Source of the DNA: Paenibacillus terrigena DSM 21567 | GTDB lineage: Bacteria; Bacillota; Bacilli; Paenibacillales; Paenibacillaceae | Length of the DNA: 64,000 bases | Assembly: GCF_000374845.1 (NCBI RefSeq) | Contig: NZ_KB895413.1 | Coordinates: 620,001-684,000, forward strand | Direction of reading: 5' to 3' | Part shown: piece after piece, positions 27,101 through 35,021 of the stretch | How positions within the stretch are numbered: the first letter of the stretch is position 1 | Layout of the letters: every line of letters begins with the position of its first letter | Notes under the pieces: model-generated | What the model was told of the DNA's origin: nothing | The model's database searches: none | What the model saw: the letters and a program-made list of their open reading frames with translations, nothing else | Made by a program: the position numbers and the translations under genes

Positions 27101-28564
27101 GCTGCAGAAAATACAAGCAAGTACAAGGTTGAAGTGTCGAGTGATAACAAGATTTGGACGCAAGCCGTTGACAGAACGGCGGATACAGTATCCAGCAAGG
27201 TCAAAAAGGACAGCGTTTCAAGTAATGCAGTAAGGTATGTAAAGGTAACATTTACAGAAGGGATCGCAACCATTGATGAAATTAGAATTCGCGGTACCAA
27301 GAGTGTAATCGTACCGGAATCTAACAACGTTGTATTAAACAAACCTGTTGTTTCTGACAGCCAGCAGAGCAGCAATCCCGCATCCGCAGGTAACGATGGG
27401 GATGAGTCGACGCGTTGGTGTGTTGCGGATGATAAGCGTCCGCACTACTGGCAGGTGAATCTTGGCGACAAATATGATGTAACGGGCTCGAAAATCATCT
27501 TTGAAAAAGCCGGTAAGGCGATGATGTATAAAATCGAGGTGTCAAGCGACGCTGCAACGTGGACGACAGTGCTTGACCATATGAGTAATACGACGAACAC
27601 GGAACAAGTCAGAACAGATAACTGGACGGCGAAGGGTGCCCAACAGATCAAGGTAACGGTCATGGGATACCCGGAACTATGGGGAGGTTTCCGTGAGTTT
27701 GAAGCTTACGGTGCTAAATCTCCGGTCGTGGATACAACTGCGCTGACAGCAGCGATTGCAGCCGCTCAGGTCAAAGTTGACCATGCCGTCGTCGGTGATC
27801 AGCCAGGACAATATCCGCAGGCTTCAGTAGATGCACTGAAAACAGCGATCGCAGCAGCAGAGCTTGTTGTAGGTACAGCAACCACACAAGCAGAAGTGAC
27901 AGAAGCGATCGAAGCGCTTCAAGCCGCGGTTCAAGCTTTCGAGAAGGCCGCAACGGCTGCGCCGTCAGGCTCCATCACAGCGCCAGCTACAGTAACTGCT
28001 GGTAAAGGGTTCAACGTGCAAGTCGGTCTTAGCAGCGTAACGCAAGCGGTATATGCGCAGGATCTATCGGTTGAGTTCGATCCGGCTGCACTCGAGTTCT
28101 TGTCTGTAAGATCCCTCATTCCAGGGGTTAGCATCATCGATAAGAAGACAACACCGGATGGCAAGCTGCGGTTTATCGTTGCAAGTGAAGGTCCAGGCCA
28201 TGCCGTAACAGGCACGAAGAATGTCCTTGAACTAACGTTCAAAGCGAAGGAAGTAGCTGAAGCGGCGGTAAATCGTGTCATCTCGCTGACGAAGGTTATG
28301 ATTTCGGATGCCGAAGGGACAGAGATGACGATCGGAAATGCGAGCTCTACCGTACAAGTAGTGAAGGAGCAACCGCCGGTTGCGACGGGCGACTTGAACG
28401 GCGACGGCAAAGTCACGATCGGTGACCTTGCGATTGCTGCTGCGAACTATGGCGCAACCAAGGATAGCCCGAACTGGAGTAAGCTGCGCATGGCTGACTT
28501 TGACAACAATGGTGTCATCGATATCAGCGATATGGCGGCGATCGCGCAGAAGATTATTAGTTAG
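24134..28564 (+). CDS. Secreted GH43 glycosidase with CBM6, CBM32s, FIVAR, cohesin and dockerin (first copy)
   Basis: A 1,476-residue exported enzyme. The TTG start has GAAGGAGG nine bases upstream, and the paralogue at 40799 starts with ATG at the same residue. Signal peptide about 1-31. GH43 five-bladed propeller about 35-340, with the base Asp in GDYPDNDVIRVG, the modulating Asp in ELYDPGLFFDD and the acid Glu in NEGSHVYK. Then a DUF1349-like domain (351-545), CBM6-like (550-693), FN3 (696-783), three CBM32 (785-930, 930-1057, 1063-1195), FIVAR (1198-1270), cohesin (1277-1410) and dockerin (1418-1476). Xylosidase, arabinofuranosidase and galactosidase activities are all known in GH43, so the substrate is open. 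Confidence 0.9.
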   Translation: MFSSRQKARKAIILAALIALLVNFPSYSRAADNGNGTYTNPIMWGDYPDNDVIRVGDTYYMSSTSMHLFPGSPIMSSKDLVSWKYESYAVDRMEGDMYDLKNGQNAYDEGPWATSLRYHNGKYYLMYNINRDAAFVSVANSAEGPWTIYKLEDELYDPGLFFDDNGKVYVVHGQGQLYLSELKIVNEETGQLSITSKRAPGASRNGKMIYDYKGGYYNEGSHVYKIGEYYYILSTPTWNKGSKKEIAIRTKDLANGPYEVKDIMTSFMNFTGNGIHQGGIVDVPQGEGKASEWWSVIFQDRGKLGRVPTLQPVNWKDGWPYMGELDGEKAVVTLKKPNIPGLGTTEPKAPATSDDFSGSALGLQWQWNHNPDDAKWSLAERPGFIRLKTSSVTNALAYARNTLTQRIIGPDSTATVKMDISHMADGDQAGLSVIQRDSNFIGIKNEDGKKRIVVQDLWTEQASIDLPDGTSNIWFRAETPRFEYRTEFSYSLDGVNFTRLGGRYDMRYGTYVGMRFGIFNYATKALGGYIDVDSFELTTTENQGNLFSINKKIDAERYDDQNYVTDKNLTINAKTEWTNDDVNDGYDQSMANIKNGDWLRYDQVDFGNSEAKWFNARIASNKTGGKIEVKLADAEGNPAQTIATLQIPNSGDMNGYVNAKSELTQIVTGKQKIFLVFNGADKEICKLNWFMFGSGDYPAIAAVPAHVQVGSPKSSTIDIAWDAVPGALQYDIKIDNKIISNATSSFSETGLLPGATYTVQVRSKNFAGFSEWSEGVKITTKADPEMIPSSGMTVTASSEETQAEDNKAANVLDGNLDTIWHTKWNGGNTPPHTLDFNLGQTYDVYKLKYIPRQSGGDNGIVTKYNVYTSLDGVNYTLVKEQGTFVNDSMPKTVTFRPTQAHYLRFEVMAGHNGFGSAAEINIYQNADSMPVVSGKKPAAASSELTGYEASKANDGDLATAWKATIEDPKKSWMVDLEEKYDLTGIELEWAAENTSKYKVEVSSDNKIWTQAVDRTADTVSSKVKKDSVSSNAVRYVKVTFTEGIATIDEIRIRGTKSVIVPESNNVVLNKPVVSDSQQSSNPASAGNDGDESTRWCVADDKRPHYWQVNLGDKYDVTGSKIIFEKAGKAMMYKIEVSSDAATWTTVLDHMSNTTNTEQVRTDNWTAKGAQQIKVTVMGYPELWGGFREFEAYGAKSPVVDTTALTAAIAAAQVKVDHAVVGDQPGQYPQASVDALKTAIAAAELVVGTATTQAEVTEAIEALQAAVQAFEKAATAAPSGSITAPATVTAGKGFNVQVGLSSVTQAVYAQDLSVEFDPAALEFLSVRSLIPGVSIIDKKTTPDGKLRFIVASEGPGHAVTGTKNVLELTFKAKEVAEAAVNRVISLTKVMISDAEGTEMTIGNASSTVQVVKEQPPVATGDLNGDGKVTIGDLAIAAANYGATKDSPNWSKLRMADFDNNGVIDISDMAAIAQKIIS
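27691..28564 (+). repeat. FIVAR-cohesin-dockerin coding repeat, copy 2
   Basis: The segment shared with copies 3-5 begins at CCGTGAGTTTGAAGC (27691), the end of the last CBM32, and runs to the stop. This copy is the most diverged in the FIVAR part (ALTAAIAAAQ, later TEAIEALQAAVQAF) and ends KIIS instead of KIIQ. Confidence 0.85.
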
Positions 28565-28593
28565 AGAAGAGTCGCTAGTATAGTTTAATAGAT

Positions 28594-28668
28594 TAATCCC
28601 CTTCAAGCACATAACGCGAATGCAGCTTTTTGAACGCATGAGCTGAGAGTGCGCTGGAGGGGGTTTTT
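28594..28668 (+). terminator. Terminator after the first GH43 gene
   Basis: A long hairpin: AATCCCCTTCAAGCAC pairs with GTGCGCTGGAGGGGGTT (a few mismatches), followed by TTTT. The loop is about 40 bases. Confidence 0.75.
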
Positions 28669-28711
28669 CATGTTCTACGATACATAAGAATCGATTTAGG
28701 CTTACCTTAAA

Positions 28712-28768
28712 ATATATCAAAAAACCGAAAATTACATCATTAACCTACAATTAACGGGAGAGTAAGAT
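28712..28768 (+). promoter_or_regulatory. Shared regulon promoter before the SLH-type GH101 gene
   Basis: TTAACC (28740-28745), 17 bases, TAAGAT (28763-28768). Upstream ATATATCAAAAAACCG and AAATTACATCATTAACC align with the blocks at 23858 and 34600. The middle of the spacer differs between copies while its length and the GAGAG before the -10 are kept. Confidence 0.7.
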
Positions 28769-28863
28769 GTAATCATAATATAAATCGATTGATTCATCGA
28801 TCTTCACACCAAAGATTTGTCGTGTTTTGTCAAATCTTCCTTCCCATCAATATCCCGTAAAAT

Positions 28864-28877
28864 TGTAAGCGATTCCA
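28864..28877 (+). promoter_or_regulatory. CcpA cre site in the first GH101 leader
   Basis: TGTAAGCGATTCCA fits the cre consensus TGNAANCGNWNNCA. It lies about 90 bases downstream of the expected transcription start, a position typical of roadblock-type catabolite repression. Confidence 0.6.
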
Positions 28878-28892
28878 GTTAAATGAACGAAT

Positions 28893-28952
28893 AAGGAGGT
28901 GATGCTGATTAATAGCTATTGTGCACGAAAGTTAATTCATAGTATTTGGTAA
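28893..28952 (+). promoter_or_regulatory. Extended Shine-Dalgarno and 16-codon leader ORF, first GH101
   Basis: AAGGAGGTGAT is complementary to the 3' end of 16S rRNA but lies 91 bases before the real start codon. The ATG within GGTGATG opens a 16-codon frame (28902-28952). The same sequence lies 90 bases before the second GH101 gene, but the peptide there differs (20 codons), so the SD rather than the peptide is what is kept. Confidence 0.5.
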
Positions 28953-28983
28953 GAAGCAGACTGCACTCGAAGGGAGTACAAAA

Positions 28984-31900
28984 ATGTCACTATCAAAGGT
29001 AATGAAAAACGTAGCAATCGTGGTAGCCTCTGCTCAGCTGATTAGCATTGCAATTCCTACATTTTCTGGGAATGCGAATGCTGCTGCAGCTAATGATGGA
29101 ATCATTGAATCCAATCAAATGAAAGTTCAAGTCGATCCGAATTTCCCAAGAATCATAAAGTATACGTTAAACAATAACGTGTTGAATGGCTCTGAAGACG
29201 TAATAAACACAATAAGAATTAATGGAACAGACTATATACCAAAAGTAGAGTATTTTGAAAGCGATAACAAGGCTGATTATACACTAACGATTGACGAATT
29301 AAAGGTAGTCATAAAGCTGTCAATAACCATTAAAGACAATACACTTGATTTCGAAGTAACAAAGGTAGAAGAAAATGGTACAGCAAGAATACATACCATT
29401 GAATTTCCGAACCATAGCTTGGTGTCCGTAAGAAGTACAGATTCGGTTGCCAAATTTGCCGGTTCCCGAATGGAAACCGCTGTTTATAGAAAAGGTGACG
29501 TGTATCAAGATGTATCAGGTACGCCTACGGTAGATAGTACACCCAAAAACTATATGTACGCGTTCATCAACAATGATCAACTGGCAGCAGGTGTTTGGTC
29601 GAATGCATTCGGTGATACCGGTGCTGATGCAGACAATGACAACCACCGTATTGTGAAGCAGACGACCAAGAAAGCGGATTACTCCCGTACAGCTCTGTGG
29701 AGTGCTTCATGGGTATATCGTGGTAATAATATGCCAGATAACATAACAGAATCATTACCACATAGTAAGGTCGTTATTACAGCGGATGCAAATGCGGACG
29801 CTAAAATAGATTGGCAGGATGCAGCTGTTGCATTCCGTGATATCATGAACAATCCTGTAGGCAGCGATCGCATGTCCGAACTTGTTGTTCACCGTATACC
29901 GATGAACTTTGGCAGCCAGGCAACCAACCCATTCTTGAAATCACTCGATGAAACAAAGCGAATTTATCTCTCAACGGATGGGCTCGGACAGTGGGTGGAA
30001 TTAAAGGGTTACCAGGCTGAAGGGCATGACTCTGCACATCCGGATTATGGCGGGCATATCGGTGTACGTCAGGGCGGACAGAAGGATATGGATACGCTTG
30101 TAAGAGAAGCGCAGAACTACAATGCTTTCATGGGTGTACATATTAGCGGAACAGGTGCTCATCCGGAAGCAAAGGCATTTGATGATCAGTTGGTTAATAT
30201 CAACAAAGGCGGTTGGGACTGGCTTGATCCATCCTATGATTTTGATGATCCGACATACCGTAGAGAAGTCTATTCTGGCAACAGAAAGAACCGTTTACAG
30301 ATGTTAAAGGACGATGCGCCAACACTTGATTTTATTTATGCCGATGCATGGTATGAGCAGGGCTTTAACGGAAGAAGATTTGCAAGAGATGTGAATTCTT
30401 TTGGCTGGGCGCTTATGACGGAGTTCCCAAATGTATTAGAAGATGAAGCCGTATGGAATCACTGGTCGGTTGACTATGATTATGGCGGTAAGCATACCAA
30501 GGGTTATAGCAGTGATATCGCAAGATTTGTGCGAAATCACCAGAAAGATACATGGATTGTTCGCCATCCCATCCTAGGCGGTACGGAGGCAAATGATGCT
30601 GAAGGATGGCAGGGTAAAGTAGATTACGATGAAATGATCGATGAAGTATTCAAAACCAATCTGCCAACGAAATATCTACAAAGCTTCCCTATGACGAAGT
30701 ACGATGTGAAAAATAGTGTAGGAAGAGTGGAATTTGAAGGAAATGTTGTTGCAGAGAGGGCATCAGACGGAACGAGAACATTTACGAAAGATGGTAAAAA
30801 GCTTCTTGAAGAAGATGTAACCATTCAACAAGGAACAAGTGACGGTAATGTGTATGATGACGTAAAATTCAATAATCTCAAATATTTGTTACCATGGTCG
30901 CCAAATGCCGATAAGTCATCTAGCGAGTTGGCAGGTGTCGAAGAAAAACTATATCACTACAACGAAAATGGTGGACCTACAACGTGGGAACTTCCAAATA
31001 GCTGGAACAATGTATCAACTGTGAAATTATTTGCATTAACAGATACAGGTAAGAAAGATGAAAAAGTATTAAACGTCGTTGATGGCAAAATCACAATTGA
31101 TGCGAACGCAAAACAGGCTTACGTTGTTTACAAAGGAGACGTTACTCCAAAGGTTGAAGATATGAATTGGGGATTTGCAATGCCTGCCAAGGATCCAAGC
31201 TTCAACAGCGGAACATTGGATCATTGGGATGTAAAGAGCGGTGCAGCAACAGTAGAACGTAACCATCGTGGACAGTATGAATTAGTAGTCCATGATAATA
31301 CAGAAGAGACTGTATTAGAGACTGGCTTATCAGGATTGAAGCCAGGAACATATTCAGCTTCTATTTATGTTCAGGTAGGGAATACACCAAACAGTACAAA
31401 TGGTAGTGATCCTAACACGGCAGGAAATGCAAAACGTAAAACGGTGCTTGGTGTGAAAGATTTCGGCGGAGCAGACATCACGAACTATACGGAAAGCTCA
31501 CCGCTTAAGAACTATATCTCAGCTGACTCCAAGCACAGCACCAATATGCAGAGAATGAGAGTCGTATTTGATGTAGCAGCCGGACAGGAGACTGCAACAT
31601 TGTACTTGAAGGTAGCTCCAGGAACAGCGATTGTAACCTTTGACGATGTTCGCTGCGTGCCTACCCAGAGAGTTGTACCACAATCTCCAGATGTAATCGT
31701 AGCTGAAGATTTTGAACATGTTGACCAAGGGTTGACTCCATTTGTTATAGCAGATGCTGATGGCGTAAGTGATCCACGTACTCACTTATCCGAATTACAC
31801 GCTCCATACACGCAAAAAGGCTGGAATGGAAAAGCTGTTGATGACGTATTAAATGGCGAATGGTCTATTAAGTCTCATAAAACAGGTGGTGGTCTCATCA

Positions 31901-34509
31901 TGAGAACATTACCGCAAACTTTAAGATTTGATAAAGGAACAACGTATGAAGTTTCATTCAAATATGAAAGTCAGTTTGATAAGAAGATTAATTTCGTGGT
32001 TGGTAATGGTAATAAGGAAATTATGAACGTACCTATGCCACAGGCAACCGTTCCTACACCGTTTACAGTTAAATTTACAGCAAGCACCGGGGATTTCTGG
32101 ATCGGAACAAGAAATACCGCTGGAGATTCAGCAGGAGACTTTATCCTTGATGATCTCGTGGTTAAAGAAGCAAAAGATGCTATCATTGAGCCACTACCAA
32201 TTACACCTGTCGACTTATCTGTTATACCTGTAGATGGTATCACTGCAAGTGCAACGGGTTATGAACCAAGTGATGCACCAGAAAATGTGCTTGATGGAGA
32301 CACAGGTTCATTGTGGCACACAGCTTGGGATGGAAGTGATAAATTACCACAATCCATTACGCTTGATTTAGGTAAACCTTACAATGCTAACAGAGTGGAT
32401 GTAACACCAAGACAAAGTCAGCAAAATGGAATGATAACAAAATATGAGTTATATACAAGTGCCGATGGAGTGAACTTTGAGAAGGTAGCACAAGGTAATT
32501 GGGAAGTTAGTAAAGATACAAAGTCTATAAATATTAATAATCCTAAGCCAATAACTCATGTTAAGCTAACAGCGTTAGAAGGTGTTAATGGTTGGGCGAG
32601 TATAGCTGAAATGCGAGTTGCTCAAGAAGCGCCATCCATAACTGGAACCTATAAAGTTGATGTTAGTACTACAGCTGGCATGTATCCAGAAATGCCCGCA
32701 ACCGTAAAGGCAACACTCAGCAATGGCACAGAAATGGATTTGCCAGTGCAATGGCCAGCCATTGCTCCTTCCCAATATGCTGAAGCAGGAACATTTGAAG
32801 TCGTAGGACACATTAATGGCGTTGAAGCTGCAGCGATTACAGCTACAGTTACAGTAACAGCTAGTGGGGCAGTAGATATCGTCGATGCCAAAGTAATGAC
32901 GGTTTACACGACAGCAGGAACAGCACCGATGATGCCAGCAACGGCTAAGATGATCACTTCGACTGGTACAGTGATCAATGCACCTGTCACTTGGGATTCT
33001 ATAGCTGAAGATCGCTACAAGAATGTTGGATCATTCAATGTAACGGGAACCGTAGAAGGTACGATTGTCAGAGCACAGGCGATTGTTATCGTTACAGATC
33101 CAGGGCAAGAATATGCCGTTGAAGTTGTAAATGGTGAAGGCAGCGGCAATTATGCTCCAGGAGCCACCGTTACCTTAGCAGCTTATGGAGCACCAGAAGG
33201 CCAACTATTTGACAAATGGATGACGGATAACATTAGCGTTGTATTCGAAGATGCGAGTGCACCATCTACTACATTTGTCATGCCTGATGAAGCCGTTAAA
33301 GTAACAGCAACGTATAAAGACGTAACAGATCCTGGTCAAGAATATGCCGTTGAAGTCGTAAATGGTGAGGGCAGAGGAAATTATACTCAAGGATCCACCG
33401 TTACAATAGCAGCCTATGGAGCACCAGAAGGTCAACAATTTGACAAATGGATGACGGATAAAATTAGCGTTGTATTCAAAGATGCAAGTGCTCCATCTAC
33501 TACATTTGTCATGCCTGGTGAAGCCGTTAAAGTAATAGCAACTTATAAGGATGTAACACCAGTAGACACAACTGCACCAACATGGTCAGATAATAAAGCA
33601 TTAACGACTTCAAATGTTGGCAGAACCAGCCTTACGCTTTCATGGACAATAGCAGCGGATGATACGGGAGTAACAAGCTATAAAGTCTTTAAGGACGGAA
33701 GCGAACTCGTTACATTAGCAGGTCATACGACGAGCTATACCGTCAGCAGCCTGTCATCTGGCACGCCGTATACCTTCAAAGTTGAAGCAGGCGATGCGGC
33801 AGGCAACTGGAGCGAGAATGGTCCAAGTGTTACGGTAACGACTGAAGGTGGCTGGACACCGCCATCAGATCCGAAGCCCACGCCAGATCCAAAGCCTACG
33901 CCAAAACCAGAAGATGGTAGTAAGCCAACTGAGCCAAAAGATCCAGTACAACCAACGAAGCCTGAACCTTCAAAAGTAAAGCTTACGGATCTAGCGGATC
34001 ATTGGGCTAAGGCTTCCATTGAAAAATCGATTGAACTTGGTTTTGTAACTGGCTATGAAGATGGAACTTTCCGTCCGAATGGAACGGTAACACGTGGTGA
34101 GTTTGGAGCGATGTTAGTAAGAGCGCTGAAATTGGAACTTGGTGAAGGTGAGTTTAATTTTGCAGATCAGAAGCAAACCCCAGTATGGGCTAAGCCATTC
34201 ATTCAAGCCATTGCAAAAGCTGGTTTCATGACAGGATACGAAGATGGCACATTCCGTGCGAATAAAGAAATAACACGTTCTGAATTGGTAGTCATTGCTG
34301 TTCGTGCACTGGGTCTTGAAGTAAATCCAAATGCAAAACTTGTATTTTCGGATGCTGACCAGATTCCAGTATGGGCAAAACCTTATGTGGCAACAGCTGC
34401 AGAAGCAGGCTTAATTAAGGGGAATGGGGATGGCAAATTTAATCCGAATGCCTCTTCCTCTAGAGCTGAAGCAGTCACATTGATTCTAGCGATGCTAAAC
34501 GCAAAATAA
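28984..34509 (+). CDS. SLH-anchored GH101 endo-alpha-N-acetylgalactosaminidase
   Basis: A 1,841-residue surface enzyme predicted to release O-linked Gal-GalNAc from Ser/Thr of glycoproteins. Signal peptide about 1-33. GH101 beta-sandwich and TIM-barrel domains about 38-1070; the nucleophile is Asp454 in IYADAW and the acid/base Glu480 in MTEFPN, with the typical NHWSVDYDYGG and RNHQKDTW segments. Then CBM32 (1078-1215), two Big_4-like Ig domains (1219-1372), two 77-residue repeats (about 1372-1523), FN3 (1529-1617), a Pro/Lys-rich linker and three SLH domains (1667-1841) with TRGE, TRSE and SRAE anchor motifs. It has neither cohesin nor dockerin. About 1,200 N-terminal residues are closely similar to the GH101 gene that follows. 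Confidence 0.92.
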   Translation: MSLSKVMKNVAIVVASAQLISIAIPTFSGNANAAAANDGIIESNQMKVQVDPNFPRIIKYTLNNNVLNGSEDVINTIRINGTDYIPKVEYFESDNKADYTLTIDELKVVIKLSITIKDNTLDFEVTKVEENGTARIHTIEFPNHSLVSVRSTDSVAKFAGSRMETAVYRKGDVYQDVSGTPTVDSTPKNYMYAFINNDQLAAGVWSNAFGDTGADADNDNHRIVKQTTKKADYSRTALWSASWVYRGNNMPDNITESLPHSKVVITADANADAKIDWQDAAVAFRDIMNNPVGSDRMSELVVHRIPMNFGSQATNPFLKSLDETKRIYLSTDGLGQWVELKGYQAEGHDSAHPDYGGHIGVRQGGQKDMDTLVREAQNYNAFMGVHISGTGAHPEAKAFDDQLVNINKGGWDWLDPSYDFDDPTYRREVYSGNRKNRLQMLKDDAPTLDFIYADAWYEQGFNGRRFARDVNSFGWALMTEFPNVLEDEAVWNHWSVDYDYGGKHTKGYSSDIARFVRNHQKDTWIVRHPILGGTEANDAEGWQGKVDYDEMIDEVFKTNLPTKYLQSFPMTKYDVKNSVGRVEFEGNVVAERASDGTRTFTKDGKKLLEEDVTIQQGTSDGNVYDDVKFNNLKYLLPWSPNADKSSSELAGVEEKLYHYNENGGPTTWELPNSWNNVSTVKLFALTDTGKKDEKVLNVVDGKITIDANAKQAYVVYKGDVTPKVEDMNWGFAMPAKDPSFNSGTLDHWDVKSGAATVERNHRGQYELVVHDNTEETVLETGLSGLKPGTYSASIYVQVGNTPNSTNGSDPNTAGNAKRKTVLGVKDFGGADITNYTESSPLKNYISADSKHSTNMQRMRVVFDVAAGQETATLYLKVAPGTAIVTFDDVRCVPTQRVVPQSPDVIVAEDFEHVDQGLTPFVIADADGVSDPRTHLSELHAPYTQKGWNGKAVDDVLNGEWSIKSHKTGGGLIMRTLPQTLRFDKGTTYEVSFKYESQFDKKINFVVGNGNKEIMNVPMPQATVPTPFTVKFTASTGDFWIGTRNTAGDSAGDFILDDLVVKEAKDAIIEPLPITPVDLSVIPVDGITASATGYEPSDAPENVLDGDTGSLWHTAWDGSDKLPQSITLDLGKPYNANRVDVTPRQSQQNGMITKYELYTSADGVNFEKVAQGNWEVSKDTKSININNPKPITHVKLTALEGVNGWASIAEMRVAQEAPSITGTYKVDVSTTAGMYPEMPATVKATLSNGTEMDLPVQWPAIAPSQYAEAGTFEVVGHINGVEAAAITATVTVTASGAVDIVDAKVMTVYTTAGTAPMMPATAKMITSTGTVINAPVTWDSIAEDRYKNVGSFNVTGTVEGTIVRAQAIVIVTDPGQEYAVEVVNGEGSGNYAPGATVTLAAYGAPEGQLFDKWMTDNISVVFEDASAPSTTFVMPDEAVKVTATYKDVTDPGQEYAVEVVNGEGRGNYTQGSTVTIAAYGAPEGQQFDKWMTDKISVVFKDASAPSTTFVMPGEAVKVIATYKDVTPVDTTAPTWSDNKALTTSNVGRTSLTLSWTIAADDTGVTSYKVFKDGSELVTLAGHTTSYTVSSLSSGTPYTFKVEAGDAAGNWSENGPSVTVTTEGGWTPPSDPKPTPDPKPTPKPEDGSKPTEPKDPVQPTKPEPSKVKLTDLADHWAKASIEKSIELGFVTGYEDGTFRPNGTVTRGEFGAMLVRALKLELGEGEFNFADQKQTPVWAKPFIQAIAKAGFMTGYEDGTFRANKEITRSELVVIAVRALGLEVNPNAKLVFSDADQIPVWAKPYVATAAEAGLIKGNGDGKFNPNASSSRAEAVTLILAMLNAK
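33097..33558 (+). repeat. Tandem 231-base repeat (two units)
   Basis: Two units beginning at 33097 and 33328 encode DPGQEYAVEVVNGEG...ATYKD, a 77-residue repeat resembling InlB B-repeat/Listeria-Bacteroides beta-grasp modules. The two units differ by only a few residues, indicating recent duplication. The paralogous GH101 gene lacks them. Confidence 0.85.
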
Positions 34510-34517
34510 AACTTCGG

Positions 34518-34555
34518 AGAAGATCGCCTACACGAGTATAGGCGATCTTCTTTGT
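34518..34555 (+). terminator. Terminator after the SLH-type GH101 gene
   Basis: AGAAGATCGCCT pairs perfectly with AGGCGATCTTCT (ten-base loop), then TTGTTTCGCTTTTT. Confidence 0.85.
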
Positions 34556-34599
34556 TTCGCTTTTTGATACACGAACGAATAAGATCTTTTATTTGGAGA

Positions 34600-34666
34600 T
34601 TTCCGTAAAATTTATCAAGAAATCCAAATTATCATCATTAACTTCCCAGTGGCCGGAGAGTAAGAT
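34600..34666 (+). promoter_or_regulatory. Shared regulon promoter before the second GH101 gene
   Basis: TTAACT (34638-34643), 17 bases, TAAGAT (34661-34666). It has the fullest form of the upstream block: TCCGTAAAATTTATCAAG, AAATCC, then AAATTATCATCATTAAC. The two TTATCA elements are 17 bases apart. The leader to the start codon is about 350 bases, the longest in the cluster; between 34,680 and 34,900 no other element was recognised. Confidence 0.7.
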
Positions 34667-34903
34667 GTAAACATATAAACTCGCTTGACTCATCTAACTT
34701 CACAATATCGATCAAGGTACTTGAAATCCTACACCCAATGACCTTGCCTCATTTAAGAATGACACCTAACAGATATTTAGCATTTTGTAATTAGAATGCT
34801 CCTTCCCATGAATACTTCCATGAATTCAACGTTATATTCAGATTCTCGAAAAATAAGTGATCTCTTCAACAGTCAGCAAGACAAGCAATGGTACCAGTAG
34901 CAT

Positions 34904-34917
34904 TGTAAGCGTTTTCA
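34904..34917 (+). promoter_or_regulatory. CcpA cre site in the second GH101 leader
   Basis: TGTAAGCGTTTTCA is an almost ideal cre sequence, 27 bases before the extended Shine-Dalgarno, at the same place as the cre of the first GH101 leader. Confidence 0.65.
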
Positions 34918-34930
34918 ATCATTTCGACTC

Positions 34931-35003
34931 AAAGGAGGTGATGCTTGATCGATGGCAATTGTACGAAAGATCAATTAAGAGTAATTGGCAAGTCATAGAT
35001 TGA
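34931..35003 (+). promoter_or_regulatory. Extended Shine-Dalgarno and 20-codon leader ORF, second GH101
   Basis: AAAGGAGGTGAT at 34931 is complementary to the 16S rRNA 3' end and lies 90 bases before the GH101 start. The ATG at 34941 opens a 20-codon frame ending at 35003. It is conserved in position with 28893 but not in encoded peptide. Confidence 0.5.
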
Positions 35004-35021
35004 ACTCGAAGGAGGATGAAA

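Noticed and set aside
28902-35003. The two small leader frames (28902-28952 and 34941-35003) as conserved leader peptide genes
   Set aside because: Their peptides differ in length and sequence; only the Shine-Dalgarno and its distance are kept, so they are listed as regulatory sites.
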